Assembly (NCBI GenBank): GCA_963775085.1 | Contig: CAVZHO010000020.1 | Span: forward strand, 1-64,000 | DNA from: JAAFIP01 sp963775085 | Lineage (GTDB): Bacteria; Pseudomonadota; Gammaproteobacteria; Burkholderiales; Burkholderiaceae_C | Length of the DNA: 64,000 nt | Reading direction: 5' to 3' | In this document: one piece after another, positions 44,844 to 53,152 of the stretch | How the letters are laid out: the number at the start of each line of letters is the position of its first letter | How positions within the stretch are numbered: the stretch's first letter is position 1 | Position numbers and translations under genes: made by a program | The notes under the pieces: model-generated | Told to the model about the DNA's origin: nothing | The model's input: only the letters and a program-made list of their open reading frames with translations | Database searches by the model: none

Positions 44844-45667
44844 AAGCAACGCACTTCTTTATGGGCATGACGCAATCTGTTAAACACCGCTGTGTGCTTG
44901 GCGCATTGGTGGCGGGTACGGCGCTCGCTTCGCTGTCGGCCTGTGCGCCTTTGATGATCGGTGGTGCGGTCGTGGGTGGTGTCCTGGTGGCCACCGACCG
45001 CCGCACCTCAGGGGCACAACTGGAAGATGAAGGCATTGAGTTGCGCGCGACCAACCGCATCCGCGAAGCCTTGGTCGAGCGGGCGCACATCAATGTGACC
45101 AGCTATAACCGCCAGGTGCTGCTGACCGGTGAAGTGCCGTCCGAGGATGATAAAAAGCTGGCGGAGCAAGCCGTCAGCCGGGTAGAAAACGTGCAGAAAA
45201 TCGTCAATGAATTGGCGGTGTTGGGCAACTCATCGCTCACCCAGCGCTCGTCCGACGCGCTGGTGACGGGGCGTGTCAAAGCCGCTTTTATCGATGCCAA
45301 AGACCTGTACGCCAATGCCTTCAAGGTAGTGACCGAGCGCGGCACGGTACACCTGATGGGCCGCGTGACCCAGCGCGAAGCCACCCGGGCCACCGACATT
45401 GCGCGCTCCACCACGGGCGTGCAAAAAGTGGTGCGTATCTTTGAAATCATCTCGGATGCCGAATTGCAGAACCAGCTTCCGCAGCCTGCCAAAGCCGAAG
45501 CGACACCGCTCACCGCACCTGCACCCGTTCCTGCACCCGTTCCCATGTCGGCACCCGCAGCCACGCCTGCATCCGCGCCTGTGCCTGCGCCCATCGCCGT
45601 CCCCGCGCCTGCCCCTATGCCCGTACCGGCACCTGCACCCGCAGCCATTTCGTCGCCGGTGCGATAG
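44840..45667 (+). CDS. BON-domain lipoprotein, DolP-like, with Ala/Pro-rich tail
   Basis: The 275-residue product has an N-terminal lipobox (ASLSAC, Cys about 35), then two BON domains: 'RIREALVERAHINVTSYNRQVLLTGEVPSEDDKKLAEQ' and 'GRVKAAFIDAKDLYANAFKVVTERGTVHLMGRVTQREAT'. That is the DolP (YraP) layout, an outer-membrane lipoprotein that supports envelope integrity. After residue 215 it ends in about 60 residues of Ala, Pro, Val and Thr. Its ATG overlaps the diaA stop, so the two are coupled. The start at 44840 is the only one in reach. Confidence 0.92.
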   Translation: MKATHFFMGMTQSVKHRCVLGALVAGTALASLSACAPLMIGGAVVGGVLVATDRRTSGAQLEDEGIELRATNRIREALVERAHINVTSYNRQVLLTGEVPSEDDKKLAEQAVSRVENVQKIVNELAVLGNSSLTQRSSDALVTGRVKAAFIDAKDLYANAFKVVTERGTVHLMGRVTQREATRATDIARSTTGVQKVVRIFEIISDAELQNQLPQPAKAEATPLTAPAPVPAPVPMSAPAATPASAPVPAPIAVPAPAPMPVPAPAPAAISSPVR

Positions 45668-45783
45668 GCCCTGCGACATCGGTCAGTATTCGACCCTGAC
45701 ATGTAACTCATTTGCTGCGACAATGTAATCTGGCTACAGCATCCTTTGGGTGTTGTTCGTTTGATTTGCTTTGAAGGTCGCCC

Positions 45784-47229
45784 ATGGACACTGTTGTTCC
45801 CCGCCACGCTACTAAAATCGTAGCCACTTTAGGCCCTGCCTCCAATACCGTCGAGTTGCTGGAGCAGCTGATCAACGCCAAGGTGAGCGTGGTTCGCCTG
45901 AACTTCAGCCACGGCACGGCGCAAGACCATATTGAGCGCGCCGCCATGGTGCGCGAAGCGGCCCGCCGCACTGGCCGCGAGGTGGCCATCATGGCCGACC
46001 TGCAAGGCCCCAAAATCCGCGTCGGCAAGTTTGCCGATGGCAAGGTGATGCTGGAGAACGGCAAAAAATTCATCCTCGACGGCGAGCGCACCACGCTGGG
46101 CGATGTGGCCGCCGTGGGCCTGGACTACAAAGACCTGCCGCGCGATCTGAAAGCCGGTGACGTGCTGCTGCTCAACGACGGCTTGATTGTGCTGACCGTT
46201 GATGCCGTCAAAGGCGAGGCCGTGCACACCACCGTCAAGGTGGGCGGCGTGCTGTCCAACAACAAGGGCATCAACAAGCAGGGGGGCGGCCTCACCGCCC
46301 CGGCGCTGACCGCCAAAGACATGGACGACATCAAAACCGCGATGAGTTTCCAGGCCGACTACGTGGCGGTGAGCTTTCCGCAAAACGCCACCGACATGGA
46401 GATGGCGCGACAGTTGTGCAACGTCGCGGGTGCAGAGTGGAAGCACCGACCGGGATTGATTGCAAAAATAGAGCGGGCCGAGGCCATCCCCAAACTGGAA
46501 GAAATTTTGCATGCCAGCGACGGCATCATGGTGGCGCGCGGTGACCTGGCCATTGAGGTGGGCAACGCCGCAGTGCCTGCGCTGCAAAAACGCATGATCA
46601 AAATGGCCCGCGAGATGGACAAGTTTGTCATTACCGCCACCCACATGATGGAGAGCATGATCACCAACCCCGTGCCCACCCGCGCCGAGGTGAGCGACGT
46701 GGCCAACGCCGTGCTGGACGGCACCGACGCAGTGATGCTGAGTGCCGAGACGGCCTCGGGCAAATACCCGCTGGAAACCGTGCAGGAGATGAGCCGCATC
46801 TGCGAGGCCGCCGAAGGTGCCGAAGACGTCGAGCTGGATGCCGACTTTACCGGCCAGCGCTTCGCCCGCATTGACCAGTCGATTGCCATGGGCGCGCTGT
46901 TTACCGCCCACCACTTGGGGGCCAAGGCCATTGTGGCGCTGACCGACAGCGGCTCCACCCCGCTGTGGATGAGCCGCCACCGTATCCATGTGCCGATCTA
47001 CGCCCTGACGCCCAAGGTGACGACGCAGCGCAAGATGGCGATCTATCGCAATGTGCGCCCGCTGCTGATGGACACCAGTATCGACCGCGACAGCGCCTTA
47101 ACGCAAGCGGAAACCCATTTGAAGAAGCGCGGCATTGTGAAACAGGGCGACATCTACGCCATCACCTGTGGCGAGCCGATGGGCGCGCCGGGCGGCACCA
47201 ATATGCTGAAAATCTGCCAGGTGGGCTGA
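45784..47229 (+). CDS. pyk: Pyruvate kinase
   Basis: Catalyses phosphoenolpyruvate + ADP to pyruvate + ATP. The 481-residue product has 'ATKIVATLGPASNTVELLEQL', 'VVRLNFSHGTAQDH', 'GLIAKIERAEAIPKLEEIL', 'GIMVARGDLAIEVGNAAVPALQKRMI' (the metal- and substrate-binding region) and 'DAVMLSAETASGKYPLETV'. The length is normal. It is preceded by 115 bases after dolP with no gene, and followed by a GC-rich hairpin. Confidence 0.97.
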   Translation: MDTVVPRHATKIVATLGPASNTVELLEQLINAKVSVVRLNFSHGTAQDHIERAAMVREAARRTGREVAIMADLQGPKIRVGKFADGKVMLENGKKFILDGERTTLGDVAAVGLDYKDLPRDLKAGDVLLLNDGLIVLTVDAVKGEAVHTTVKVGGVLSNNKGINKQGGGLTAPALTAKDMDDIKTAMSFQADYVAVSFPQNATDMEMARQLCNVAGAEWKHRPGLIAKIERAEAIPKLEEILHASDGIMVARGDLAIEVGNAAVPALQKRMIKMAREMDKFVITATHMMESMITNPVPTRAEVSDVANAVLDGTDAVMLSAETASGKYPLETVQEMSRICEAAEGAEDVELDADFTGQRFARIDQSIAMGALFTAHHLGAKAIVALTDSGSTPLWMSRHRIHVPIYALTPKVTTQRKMAIYRNVRPLLMDTSIDRDSALTQAETHLKKRGIVKQGDIYAITCGEPMGAPGGTNMLKICQVG

Positions 47230-47250
47230 GGCCCCGATCCGGGGCTGAGT
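47230..47250 (+). terminator. GC-rich hairpin after pyk
   Basis: GCCCCG, ATC, CGGGGC directly after the pyk stop codon; a strong short stem but no clear T-run. Possible terminator or 3' stabiliser. Confidence 0.4.
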
Positions 47251-47254
47251 ACCC

Positions 47255-47345
47255 GTGCGTCACTTTTCAGGTTGCCTCCGCACAGTGTGGTGCCCACCAC
47301 TTGACAAATGCCGCTTGTCTTTGGCCAAGCTAGAGCGCCTGGCCA
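47255..47345 (-). pseudogene. Remnant of a threonine-dehydratase-like gene (C-terminal fragment)
   Basis: The minus strand reads about 'GICQVVGTTLCGGNLKSD', matching 'KGQVVGTTLCGGNVDAD' of the intact gene at 48707-49660; at DNA level CCGCACAG.GTGGTGCCCAC.ACTTG is shared. No start or stop fits, so it is a degraded fragment. On the other strand, 47341-47406 can be read as 'HALVSEGPVWLGDDRALV', reminiscent of a gluconolactonase (SMP-30) start, also broken. Confidence 0.5.
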
Positions 47346-47444
47346 CCGGCATGCGCTGGTGTCCGAGGGGCCTGTGTGGCTGGGTGACGACCGCGCGCTG
47401 GTGTAGGGTATGCATAATAAGGTGTTAAAACGCCTTGCAGCCTT

Positions 47445-47481
47445 TTAAAATAGAGCGTAAGCAGCTACTTTTTATATAGCA
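47445..47481 (+). repeat. A-family repeat, copy 13 (short form)
   Basis: AATAGAGCGTAAGCAGCTAC, T-run spacer, ATATAGC. It lies immediately downstream of the ATPase gene stop. Confidence 0.7.
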
Positions 47482-48631
47482 AACTGAGCCAGGAATGTAC
47501 GGGCCAATCGCTGCGGGTTTGGCTTTGTGTGCCGCCATACACCACGCCGCCACCCACTAGCGCCTGGGGATGGTGGGCGGCGAACGTTTTCAGGCCCTTG
47601 AAGTAGTCGGCGTTCACGGTGGCTCCGGCCTTGATCTCGATAGCGTGCAGCTTGCCGCCCGTGGGCAGTAGCAAGTCCACCTCATTGCCTTCAGAGTCAC
47701 GGTAAAAATACATCTCGGCACTCTCACCTGCGTTGAGGCGGTCTTTCAGTGCCTCCATGACGATGAAGTTTTCAAACAGGCTGCCCCACAGCGGGTCACG
47801 CACAACTTGCTCTGGCGTGCGCAGGCCCAGCAGCCAGCAGGCCAGACCCACGTCGTAAAAGTACAGCTTGGGCGACTTGATGAGGCGCTTGCCCGAGTTG
47901 GTAAACCAGGGCGGCAGCAGGTGCACGATATAGCTGGTTTGCAGCAGGTCGATCCAGGCGCGGGCGGTGGCATGGGACACGCCCGCATCGTTGGCCAAGC
48001 TGTCCAGATTGAGTAGCTGCCCCGTACGGCCAGCGCACAGGCGCACAAAGCGTTCAAAGCGCTGCAGGTCGTGCACGGCAGCCAGTTGGCGCAAATCGCG
48101 CTCCACGTAGGTGGCAAAGTAGTCGGCCAGGGCTTGGCTGGGGTTTAGGTTTTTATCGTGGATACGTGGGTAAAACCCAGCCAGCAGACATTGCCCCATC
48201 TCTGGCGGCCCGGCGGTGCCTTTTAAGCGTTGCACCTCGGCCAACGTGAACGGTAGCAGACGCAACACTGCGGTGCGACCGGCCAACGACTGCGTGACCT
48301 GCGTCATCAGTTCAAACTGCTGGCTGCCGGTCAAAATGAACCGCCCCGGCTGCGGATCGGCATCGACCATGCCCTGGATGTACGACGGCAGCTCGGGTGC
48401 ACGTTGAATTTCATCCAGGATGGCGCCTTGCGCATAGTTGCTTAAAAACCCGCGCGGATCGTCGGTGGCAAAGCGGCGGGTGTCGGGGTTTTCCAGCGTG
48501 ACATAGGGTTTGCCGGGAAACAAAGCCTTGGCTAGCGTGGTCTTGCCGCTTTGCCGTGGCCCAGTGAGTGTGATCACCGGGTATTGGCTGGCAAGCTGCT
48601 GGAGCAAGGGCGTGATGTTGCGCGTAATCAT
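47465..48631 (-). CDS. AAA_14/DUF4143 ATPase
   Basis: The 388-residue protein has a Walker A motif, TGPRQSGKTTLA (Lys30), Walker B-like 'GAILDEIQRAPEL', a sensor 'FILTGSQQFELM', and the C-terminal DUF4143 domain with 'LYFYDVGLACWLLGL', 'GSLFENFIVMEALK' and 'EVDLLLPTGGKLHAIEIKAG', a restriction-endonuclease-like ExK core. Proteins of this group are widespread and have no agreed role; many are found as isolated genes and vary between related strains, so recent gain is plausible. Its end runs into the A repeat (47445-47481). Confidence 0.88.
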   Translation of the reverse strand: MITRNITPLLQQLASQYPVITLTGPRQSGKTTLAKALFPGKPYVTLENPDTRRFATDDPRGFLSNYAQGAILDEIQRAPELPSYIQGMVDADPQPGRFILTGSQQFELMTQVTQSLAGRTAVLRLLPFTLAEVQRLKGTAGPPEMGQCLLAGFYPRIHDKNLNPSQALADYFATYVERDLRQLAAVHDLQRFERFVRLCAGRTGQLLNLDSLANDAGVSHATARAWIDLLQTSYIVHLLPPWFTNSGKRLIKSPKLYFYDVGLACWLLGLRTPEQVVRDPLWGSLFENFIVMEALKDRLNAGESAEMYFYRDSEGNEVDLLLPTGGKLHAIEIKAGATVNADYFKGLKTFAAHHPQALVGGGVVYGGTQSQTRSDWPVHSWLSLLYKK

Positions 48632-48706
48632 GCAGCCATGATAGCAAATTCCTGCAAATCCGCGAAATTTTCTAGGATTTGCAGGAAATATGGGGTTTCA
48701 AGAATG

Positions 48707-49660
48707 TCAGCCTGCGAGCACTTTGGCAAACATATCTGCATCCACATTGCCACCGCACAGCGTGGTGCCCACTACTTGGCCTTTGCGTTGCGCACGCTCT
48801 TGCATGGCGGCGGCGAAGCTGGCGGCACCTGCGCCCTCGGCGACGTTGTGGGTGTCTGCGTAGATGGCACGCATGGCGGCGGCGACTTCGGTATCGGTGA
48901 CCTGCACGATACGGTCAATGTGCTTGATGAGGATGTCCAGTGCGGCCTGGTCGGCTATGCGGCAGGCCATACCGTCGGCGAGCACGGTGGTGACCGGGGA
49001 TTCCACCACGCGGCCAGCGGCGATCGAGTCGGCATAGCTGGTGGCGTGGCTGCTGACCACGCCGATAATTTTTGCTTTGTGGCCCAACGCCAGTTTGGCG
49101 GTGATGGCGCTGGCTGCGCCCGAGCCCATGCCGATGGGCACATAGGCCACGTCCATTTTCGGTACGGCCTTGAAAAACTCCCACCAATAGGTGCTCACAC
49201 CCAGCACCAGGCTGGGGTGAAAGCTGGGCACCATGTGTGCGCCGCGCTGGGCTGCCAGTTGGATGGCGTGTTCACGCGCTTCCTGAAATTCGCTACCGTG
49301 CTCGATCAGCGTGGCACCCAGCGCGCGCATGGCGGCGTTTTTCTCTACGCTGTTGCCATCCGGCACGACGATGGTGCAGGGGATGCCATGCGCGCGCGCC
49401 GCCCAACCAATGCTCTGGCCGTGGTTGCCGCGCGTGGCGCTGATCACTTCTTGGGGCAGGGCGCTGGCATTTTTCAGCGCGTCAAAATACGTCAGGCCAC
49501 CGCGAATCTTGAAGGCCCCCACAGGTGTGTGGTTCTCATGCTTGACCCAACAGTCGGTGCCCAAGCGTTCACTGAGCAGCCCCCAGCGGTACTGCGGCGT
49601 GGCCTGAAATTCGCGGTACACCACCTGGGCGGCGGCTTCAATCTGGGGCAGGGTAAACAT
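48707..49660 (-). CDS. Threonine dehydratase-like PLP enzyme
   Basis: A fold-type II PLP enzyme (317 residues). The Schiff-base Lys is Lys51 in 'TPVGAFKIRGG'; 'ATRGNHGQSIGWAARAHG' and 'IGMGSGAASAITAKL' (phosphate-binding Gly-rich loop) follow. It lacks the ACT domain of biosynthetic IlvA, so it is a catabolic-type threonine/serine dehydratase or racemase-like enzyme; the exact substrate is open. It is the last gene of the seven-gene operon, starting 1 base before the end of the glyoxalase-like gene. A fragment of a paralogue lies at 47255-47345. Confidence 0.9.
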   Translation of the reverse strand: MFTLPQIEAAAQVVYREFQATPQYRWGLLSERLGTDCWVKHENHTPVGAFKIRGGLTYFDALKNASALPQEVISATRGNHGQSIGWAARAHGIPCTIVVPDGNSVEKNAAMRALGATLIEHGSEFQEAREHAIQLAAQRGAHMVPSFHPSLVLGVSTYWWEFFKAVPKMDVAYVPIGMGSGAASAITAKLALGHKAKIIGVVSSHATSYADSIAAGRVVESPVTTVLADGMACRIADQAALDILIKHIDRIVQVTDTEVAAAMRAIYADTHNVAEGAGAASFAAAMQERAQRKGQVVGTTLCGGNVDADMFAKVLAG

Positions 49661-50368
49661 TCAAAGTCCTTGGGATGTGAGGGTGACCACGCCCTTGGGT
49701 GTGCGCAGGGTGGCGATGATATTGGCGGGGCCTTCTTGCGTCGCAACGTCTTGCAGACCGATGGCGGCGTAGGCCGCTTGCAATGCGGCTGCGTCGGGGT
49801 GGCTGACGGCGATGCTTTGCAAACTCACGCCCGAGCGCGGCAGGCTGTTGCGCGGGTGCAGGCGCAGCGGCTCGGCATCGCCCGGCTTGCCCCACTGGAT
49901 GAGCGTGGGCAACGCGCCGTTGAACAATCGTTGGCCATCCTCGCGCACGGTGATCTGCCATTGCAACAGGCCTTTGCGCGAGTGGCGGCTGGCCTCCAGT
50001 GCGGGGCCACGCTCGATACCCAGTGCGCTCAGGGCACTGCGGGCGGCTTGCACATCGGTGGTGTTGGCGACGAAATGCACCAGGCGCGGCTCTTTCGCCA
50101 CAGCGGCCTGCAGCACTGCATTATCCATATCAAACCAGCGCATAGTCCCTGTCGCTTGGTCATAGTTAGCTTCTGAATTAATAGCAATAATTTCAAAATA
50201 CGCGTAGGGATTAGCTGGCGTGGCAATTTTGAACAGGCGGTTGTGGGTGCCAAACAGCTTGTGTTCACCGCCGGGGCTGGGCGTGATGCCCAGCGTGGCT
50301 TCACACCATTGCACACCCTGTTCAAGACTGTTGGCGACGACGACGAGATGGTCTATCTGTGATTTCAT
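49661..50368 (-). CDS. Glyoxalase-like (VOC superfamily) protein with in-frame A repeat
   Basis: The 235-residue protein begins MKSQIDHLVVVANSLEQGVQ and has the glyoxalase-like 'GGEHKLFGTHNRLFKIA...YFEIIAI' with a candidate metal-binding His and Glu. After that comes 'NSEANYDQATGTMRWFDMDN', coded by an A-family repeat (50139-50185); the expected continuation is shorter. The second half has further VOC-like strands. The substrate is unknown. It overlaps the upstream phzF-like gene by 4 bases (ATGA) and touches the dehydratase gene downstream. Confidence 0.85.
   Translation of the reverse strand: MKSQIDHLVVVANSLEQGVQWCEATLGITPSPGGEHKLFGTHNRLFKIATPANPYAYFEIIAINSEANYDQATGTMRWFDMDNAVLQAAVAKEPRLVHFVANTTDVQAARSALSALGIERGPALEASRHSRKGLLQWQITVREDGQRLFNGALPTLIQWGKPGDAEPLRLHPRNSLPRSGVSLQSIAVSHPDAAALQAAYAAIGLQDVATQEGPANIIATLRTPKGVVTLTSQGL
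50139..50185 (+). repeat. A-family repeat, copy 14, inside the glyoxalase-like gene
   Basis: Forward copy: GCGCATAGTCCCTGTCGC, TTGGTCATAGTTAGCTTCTG, AATTAATAGC. It is more diverged than others (GGTCATAG for GGACGTAAG), fitting an old insertion now under coding constraint. Confidence 0.75.
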
Positions 50369-51234
50369 AAGCTAACCTTTCCGTCAATACACGTCACGGA
50401 TGCGCCACCAATCCAGATGTCCGCACCCTCTTGCTCCACATGCACACGTCCCGCACGCGCCAGGGCGGTGCCTTGCGCGGCGATGTAGCGCGTGGGTGCC
50501 AAGCCAGCGCCAATCAGCCACTGCGCTATTGCGGCGTTCAAACTACCCGTCACTGGGTCTTCGCACAGGCCACTGTTGCCGGGGAAGAAGGCGCGCACTT
50601 CGAACTGTGTCTGGTCACCCGTGGTTTGCGCTCCAACCACACCCACCTTGCCGCGTGGCCCCACTACGCCGATGTCCAGTCCTGCCAAGATGGCTGAGTC
50701 GGGCTTGAGCGCCAACACCTGCTCCGCACTGCGCAACATCACGCCGCGCCATTTGGGGCCGTTATCGCACCAGGCATGCGCCACGATGTCGCTGCGCGCA
50801 ATCTGCAGGCCGCGTACAATCAAGGCCACGTCGGCTTCATCCAACGGGCCGCCCTTGATGAGTGGCGGTGCGGCAAAGGCCAGGCGGTTTGAAGCTGCGT
50901 CGCGTTGGATCTTCACCAGACCCACGCCGCACTCCTGCACGATGTGCTGCGCCTTGGGCTTGCCGCCCGCCTCCAGCCACGCATGGCAGCTGCCCAGTGT
51001 GGGGTGGCCTGCAAACGGTAGCTCGCGGCCGGGGCAGAAAATGCGCACTTGGTAGTCGGCCTCGCCGTGCGTGGGCGGCAAGAGGAAGGTGCACTCGGAC
51101 AGATTGGTCCAGTTGGTAAAGTGCTGCATCTCCTCTGTCGATAAACCCGTGCCGTCCAGCACCACAGCCAGCGGGTTGCCGTAGTAGGGACGGGCGGAAA
51201 ATACATCGACCTGTTTGAAGGCACGTTGTGACAT
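50365..51234 (-). CDS. PhzF family isomerase/epimerase-like protein
   Basis: The 289-residue product has the PhzF diaminopimelate-epimerase-like fold: MSQRAFKQVDVFSARPYYGN with the catalytic Glu in 'LSECTFLLPP', 'FCPGRELPFAGHPTLGSCHAWLE', and the second half with 'FFPGNSGLCEDPVTGSLNAAIAQWL'. Members isomerise small acids or are of unknown role. The Met at 51234 is chosen because it matches the family start; the frame continues upstream without likeness. It is the fifth gene of the operon, 11 bases after the GST gene. Confidence 0.92.
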   Translation of the reverse strand: MSQRAFKQVDVFSARPYYGNPLAVVLDGTGLSTEEMQHFTNWTNLSECTFLLPPTHGEADYQVRIFCPGRELPFAGHPTLGSCHAWLEAGGKPKAQHIVQECGVGLVKIQRDAASNRLAFAAPPLIKGGPLDEADVALIVRGLQIARSDIVAHAWCDNGPKWRGVMLRSAEQVLALKPDSAILAGLDIGVVGPRGKVGVVGAQTTGDQTQFEVRAFFPGNSGLCEDPVTGSLNAAIAQWLIGAGLAPTRYIAAQGTALARAGRVHVEQEGADIWIGGASVTCIDGKVSL

Positions 51235-51245
51235 GGTGAATCTCC

Positions 51246-51887
51246 TTACGACAAAACAATATCCAGCACGCCTTGGCTGGCGGGCTGTGCGCAAATGCCC
51301 CCGTACCAGCGCGACAAATGCGGGTAGGCGCTGCGCGGCAATGCCGGGTGCTGCGGCGGCAGGCCCCACCAGCGGTGCATCTCGCAGGCAATCGGAAAAT
51401 CCGCCATCGTCATCGCATCACCCGCCATAAAAGGGCGCTGCGCCAAATGGGAATCCAGCATGGCCAATTGTGGCTCTGTAGCAGCTATAGACTTGGCAAT
51501 CACCGCCATATCCGGCTTATCGCCAGGTGTGCGAATCCACTCCACAAAAGCGGCGCGGCCCACGTTGTTCATGGTGGTCTGCTGCCAGTCCATCCAGCGC
51601 TCGGCGTCAAAACGCTGCCGCAGATCGGTCGGGTAGACCGCACCTATTGAATGCTTGGCGCATAGATAGCGCACGATGACATTGCTCTCCCACAGGGTAA
51701 ATTCACCGTCCTGCATCACCGGGATTTGCCCATTTGGGTTCATGCGCAAATACTCCGGCGTTTTGTTGATGCCATAGCTCAGGCCCGCATCGGTGCGCTG
51801 AAAGTCCAAGCCCATCCACTGCGCAGCCAGCACCACTTTGCGAACGTTGATGGAGCTGATGCGGCCCCAAATGTGAAGTTGACTCAT
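51246..51887 (-). CDS. Glutathione S-transferase family protein
   Basis: The 213-residue product has the thioredoxin-like N-domain ('MSQLHIWGRISSINVRKVVLAAQWMGLDFQ', with Ser12-Ser13 as the likely catalytic Ser pair, and 'NPNGQIPVMQDGEFTLWESNVIVRYLC' for glutathione binding) and the helical C-domain. It may conjugate or isomerise small electrophiles; the substrate is unknown. Its start overlaps the aminotransferase stop by 4 bases. The frame upstream is open but lies in the aminotransferase gene. Confidence 0.93.
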   Translation of the reverse strand: MSQLHIWGRISSINVRKVVLAAQWMGLDFQRTDAGLSYGINKTPEYLRMNPNGQIPVMQDGEFTLWESNVIVRYLCAKHSIGAVYPTDLRQRFDAERWMDWQQTTMNNVGRAAFVEWIRTPGDKPDMAVIAKSIAATEPQLAMLDSHLAQRPFMAGDAMTMADFPIACEMHRWWGLPPQHPALPRSAYPHLSRWYGGICAQPASQGVLDIVLS

Positions 51888-53152
51888 GGCATGTTCGCTT
51901 TCAAGACCTGGGCTAAGGCGGCAACGCCTTCGTTGATCTGCGCCACGCTGGCCGTCACAAACGACAGGCGCAGCGTGTTGTGCTGCGCATGGCCGCTGTA
52001 AAACGCCGCGCCCGGCACGAAGGCGACGTTTCGCTCGACGGCTTTGGGCAGCAGGTCTACCGCGTTCATGCCTTGCGGTAGCTTGACCCACAAAAACATG
52101 CCGCCATCGGGCGTATTCCATTGCACGCCCGTGCCAGCCAAGTTCTTTTCCAATGCCACCAGCATCGCATCGCGCTGCGACTTGTACAGCGCGCGGATGG
52201 TGGGCACATGCCGGTCTAGAAAGCCATCTTTCAGCACTTCGGCCACCATGCGCTGGTTAAAGCTGGGCGTGTGCAGGTCGGCAGCCTGTTTGGCTTGCAA
52301 GAGCTTGGGGTATAGGGCGTGAGGCGCGACCAAAAAACCCAGGCGCAGACCGGGGGCCAGGGTTTTGCTAAAGCTGCCCATGTAGATGCAACCGTCGGGG
52401 TTGCGCGCCGTCAGGGGCGCGGGTGGTGGCGCGTCAAACCACAGGTCGCCGTAAGGGTTGTCTTCCAGGATCGGCAGGCCCAGGCGTGCTGCTTCTGCGC
52501 TGAGTGCTGCGCGACGTGCCTCGCTCATGGTGTTGCCAGTGGGGTTCTGAAAATTCGGCAGCACATACAGAAAACGGGCTGCGGTTTGCGTAGACGAAAA
52601 AATGGGGTCAGAGCCCAATTTCGTAATGGGCCGCGCGCTCCGGTGAGAGTCTCGTCCTGAATTGGGATCTGACCCCATTTTTTCTTTCAAGTCGTCTACG
52701 TCTAAGCCCTCGGCATCGCTGGCAATACTTACAAACTCCGGCTCCATCGGTGTGAAGGCTTGCAGCGCACCCAGGTAGGTGGGCGTTTCCACCAGCACGC
52801 GCGAGCCTTTGTCGATCAAAATTTTGGCCACCAAGTCCAGCGCCTGCTGGCTGCCCGTGGTGATGAGCACCTGCGCAGGGTCTACCTTCCAGGGCAGAGA
52901 GTTAGCCACCCATTCACGCAGCGGGCCATAGCCCTCGCTGGCAGCGTACTGCAAGGCCGCAGGGCCATCATCACGTAGCACCTTGGCGCAAGCATCTGCA
53001 AACGCCTGCACCGGAAAGGTTTTGGGCGAAGGCAGGCCGCCCGCAAAGCTGATGATGCCGGGTTTCTCGGTCACCTTCAGTATCTCGCGGATCACCGACG
53101 GGTTCATGCGCTCGGCGCGTTGGGCTAGTTGCCAGTTCATATGGGTTGTCAT
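51884..53152 (-). CDS. Class I/II PLP aminotransferase (2-aminoadipate/aromatic type) with in-frame D repeat
   Basis: The 422-residue product begins MTTHMNWQLAQRAERMNPSV; the PLP Lys is Lys263 in 'GSFSKTLAPGLRLG', and 'FLYVLPNFQNPTGNTMS' and 'LPILEDNPYGDLWFD' are as in the Aro8/LysN-type aminotransferases. About 28 residues (EKMGSDPNSGRDSHRSARPI... to DPIFS) between 'LDVDDL' and 'TAARFLYVLP' come from a D-family repeat (52597-52684). These lie ahead of the PLP-binding Asn, so the enzyme could still fold. ATGA overlaps join it to both neighbours. Confidence 0.92.
   Translation of the reverse strand: MTTHMNWQLAQRAERMNPSVIREILKVTEKPGIISFAGGLPSPKTFPVQAFADACAKVLRDDGPAALQYAASEGYGPLREWVANSLPWKVDPAQVLITTGSQQALDLVAKILIDKGSRVLVETPTYLGALQAFTPMEPEFVSIASDAEGLDVDDLKEKMGSDPNSGRDSHRSARPITKLGSDPIFSSTQTAARFLYVLPNFQNPTGNTMSEARRAALSAEAARLGLPILEDNPYGDLWFDAPPPAPLTARNPDGCIYMGSFSKTLAPGLRLGFLVAPHALYPKLLQAKQAADLHTPSFNQRMVAEVLKDGFLDRHVPTIRALYKSQRDAMLVALEKNLAGTGVQWNTPDGGMFLWVKLPQGMNAVDLLPKAVERNVAFVPGAAFYSGHAQHNTLRLSFVTASVAQINEGVAALAQVLKANMP
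52597..52684 (-). repeat. D-family repeat, copy 2, inside the aminotransferase gene
   Basis: Its ends AAAATGGGGTCAGA and TCTGACCCCATTTT are inverted repeats of 14 bases. The inside holds GGGCCGCGCGCTCCGG and matches D1 (28395-28473) on the opposite strand in CCAATT/TTCAGGA. The gene reads through it on the minus strand. Confidence 0.85.

Noticed and set aside
48551..50176. A 541-residue plus-strand frame over the dehydratase and glyoxalase-like genes
   Set aside because: Antisense to two recognisable genes joined end to end.
51470..51495. A possible A repeat within the GST gene (GTAGCAGCTATAGA)
   Set aside because: Only a short match, no second stem; chance is likely.
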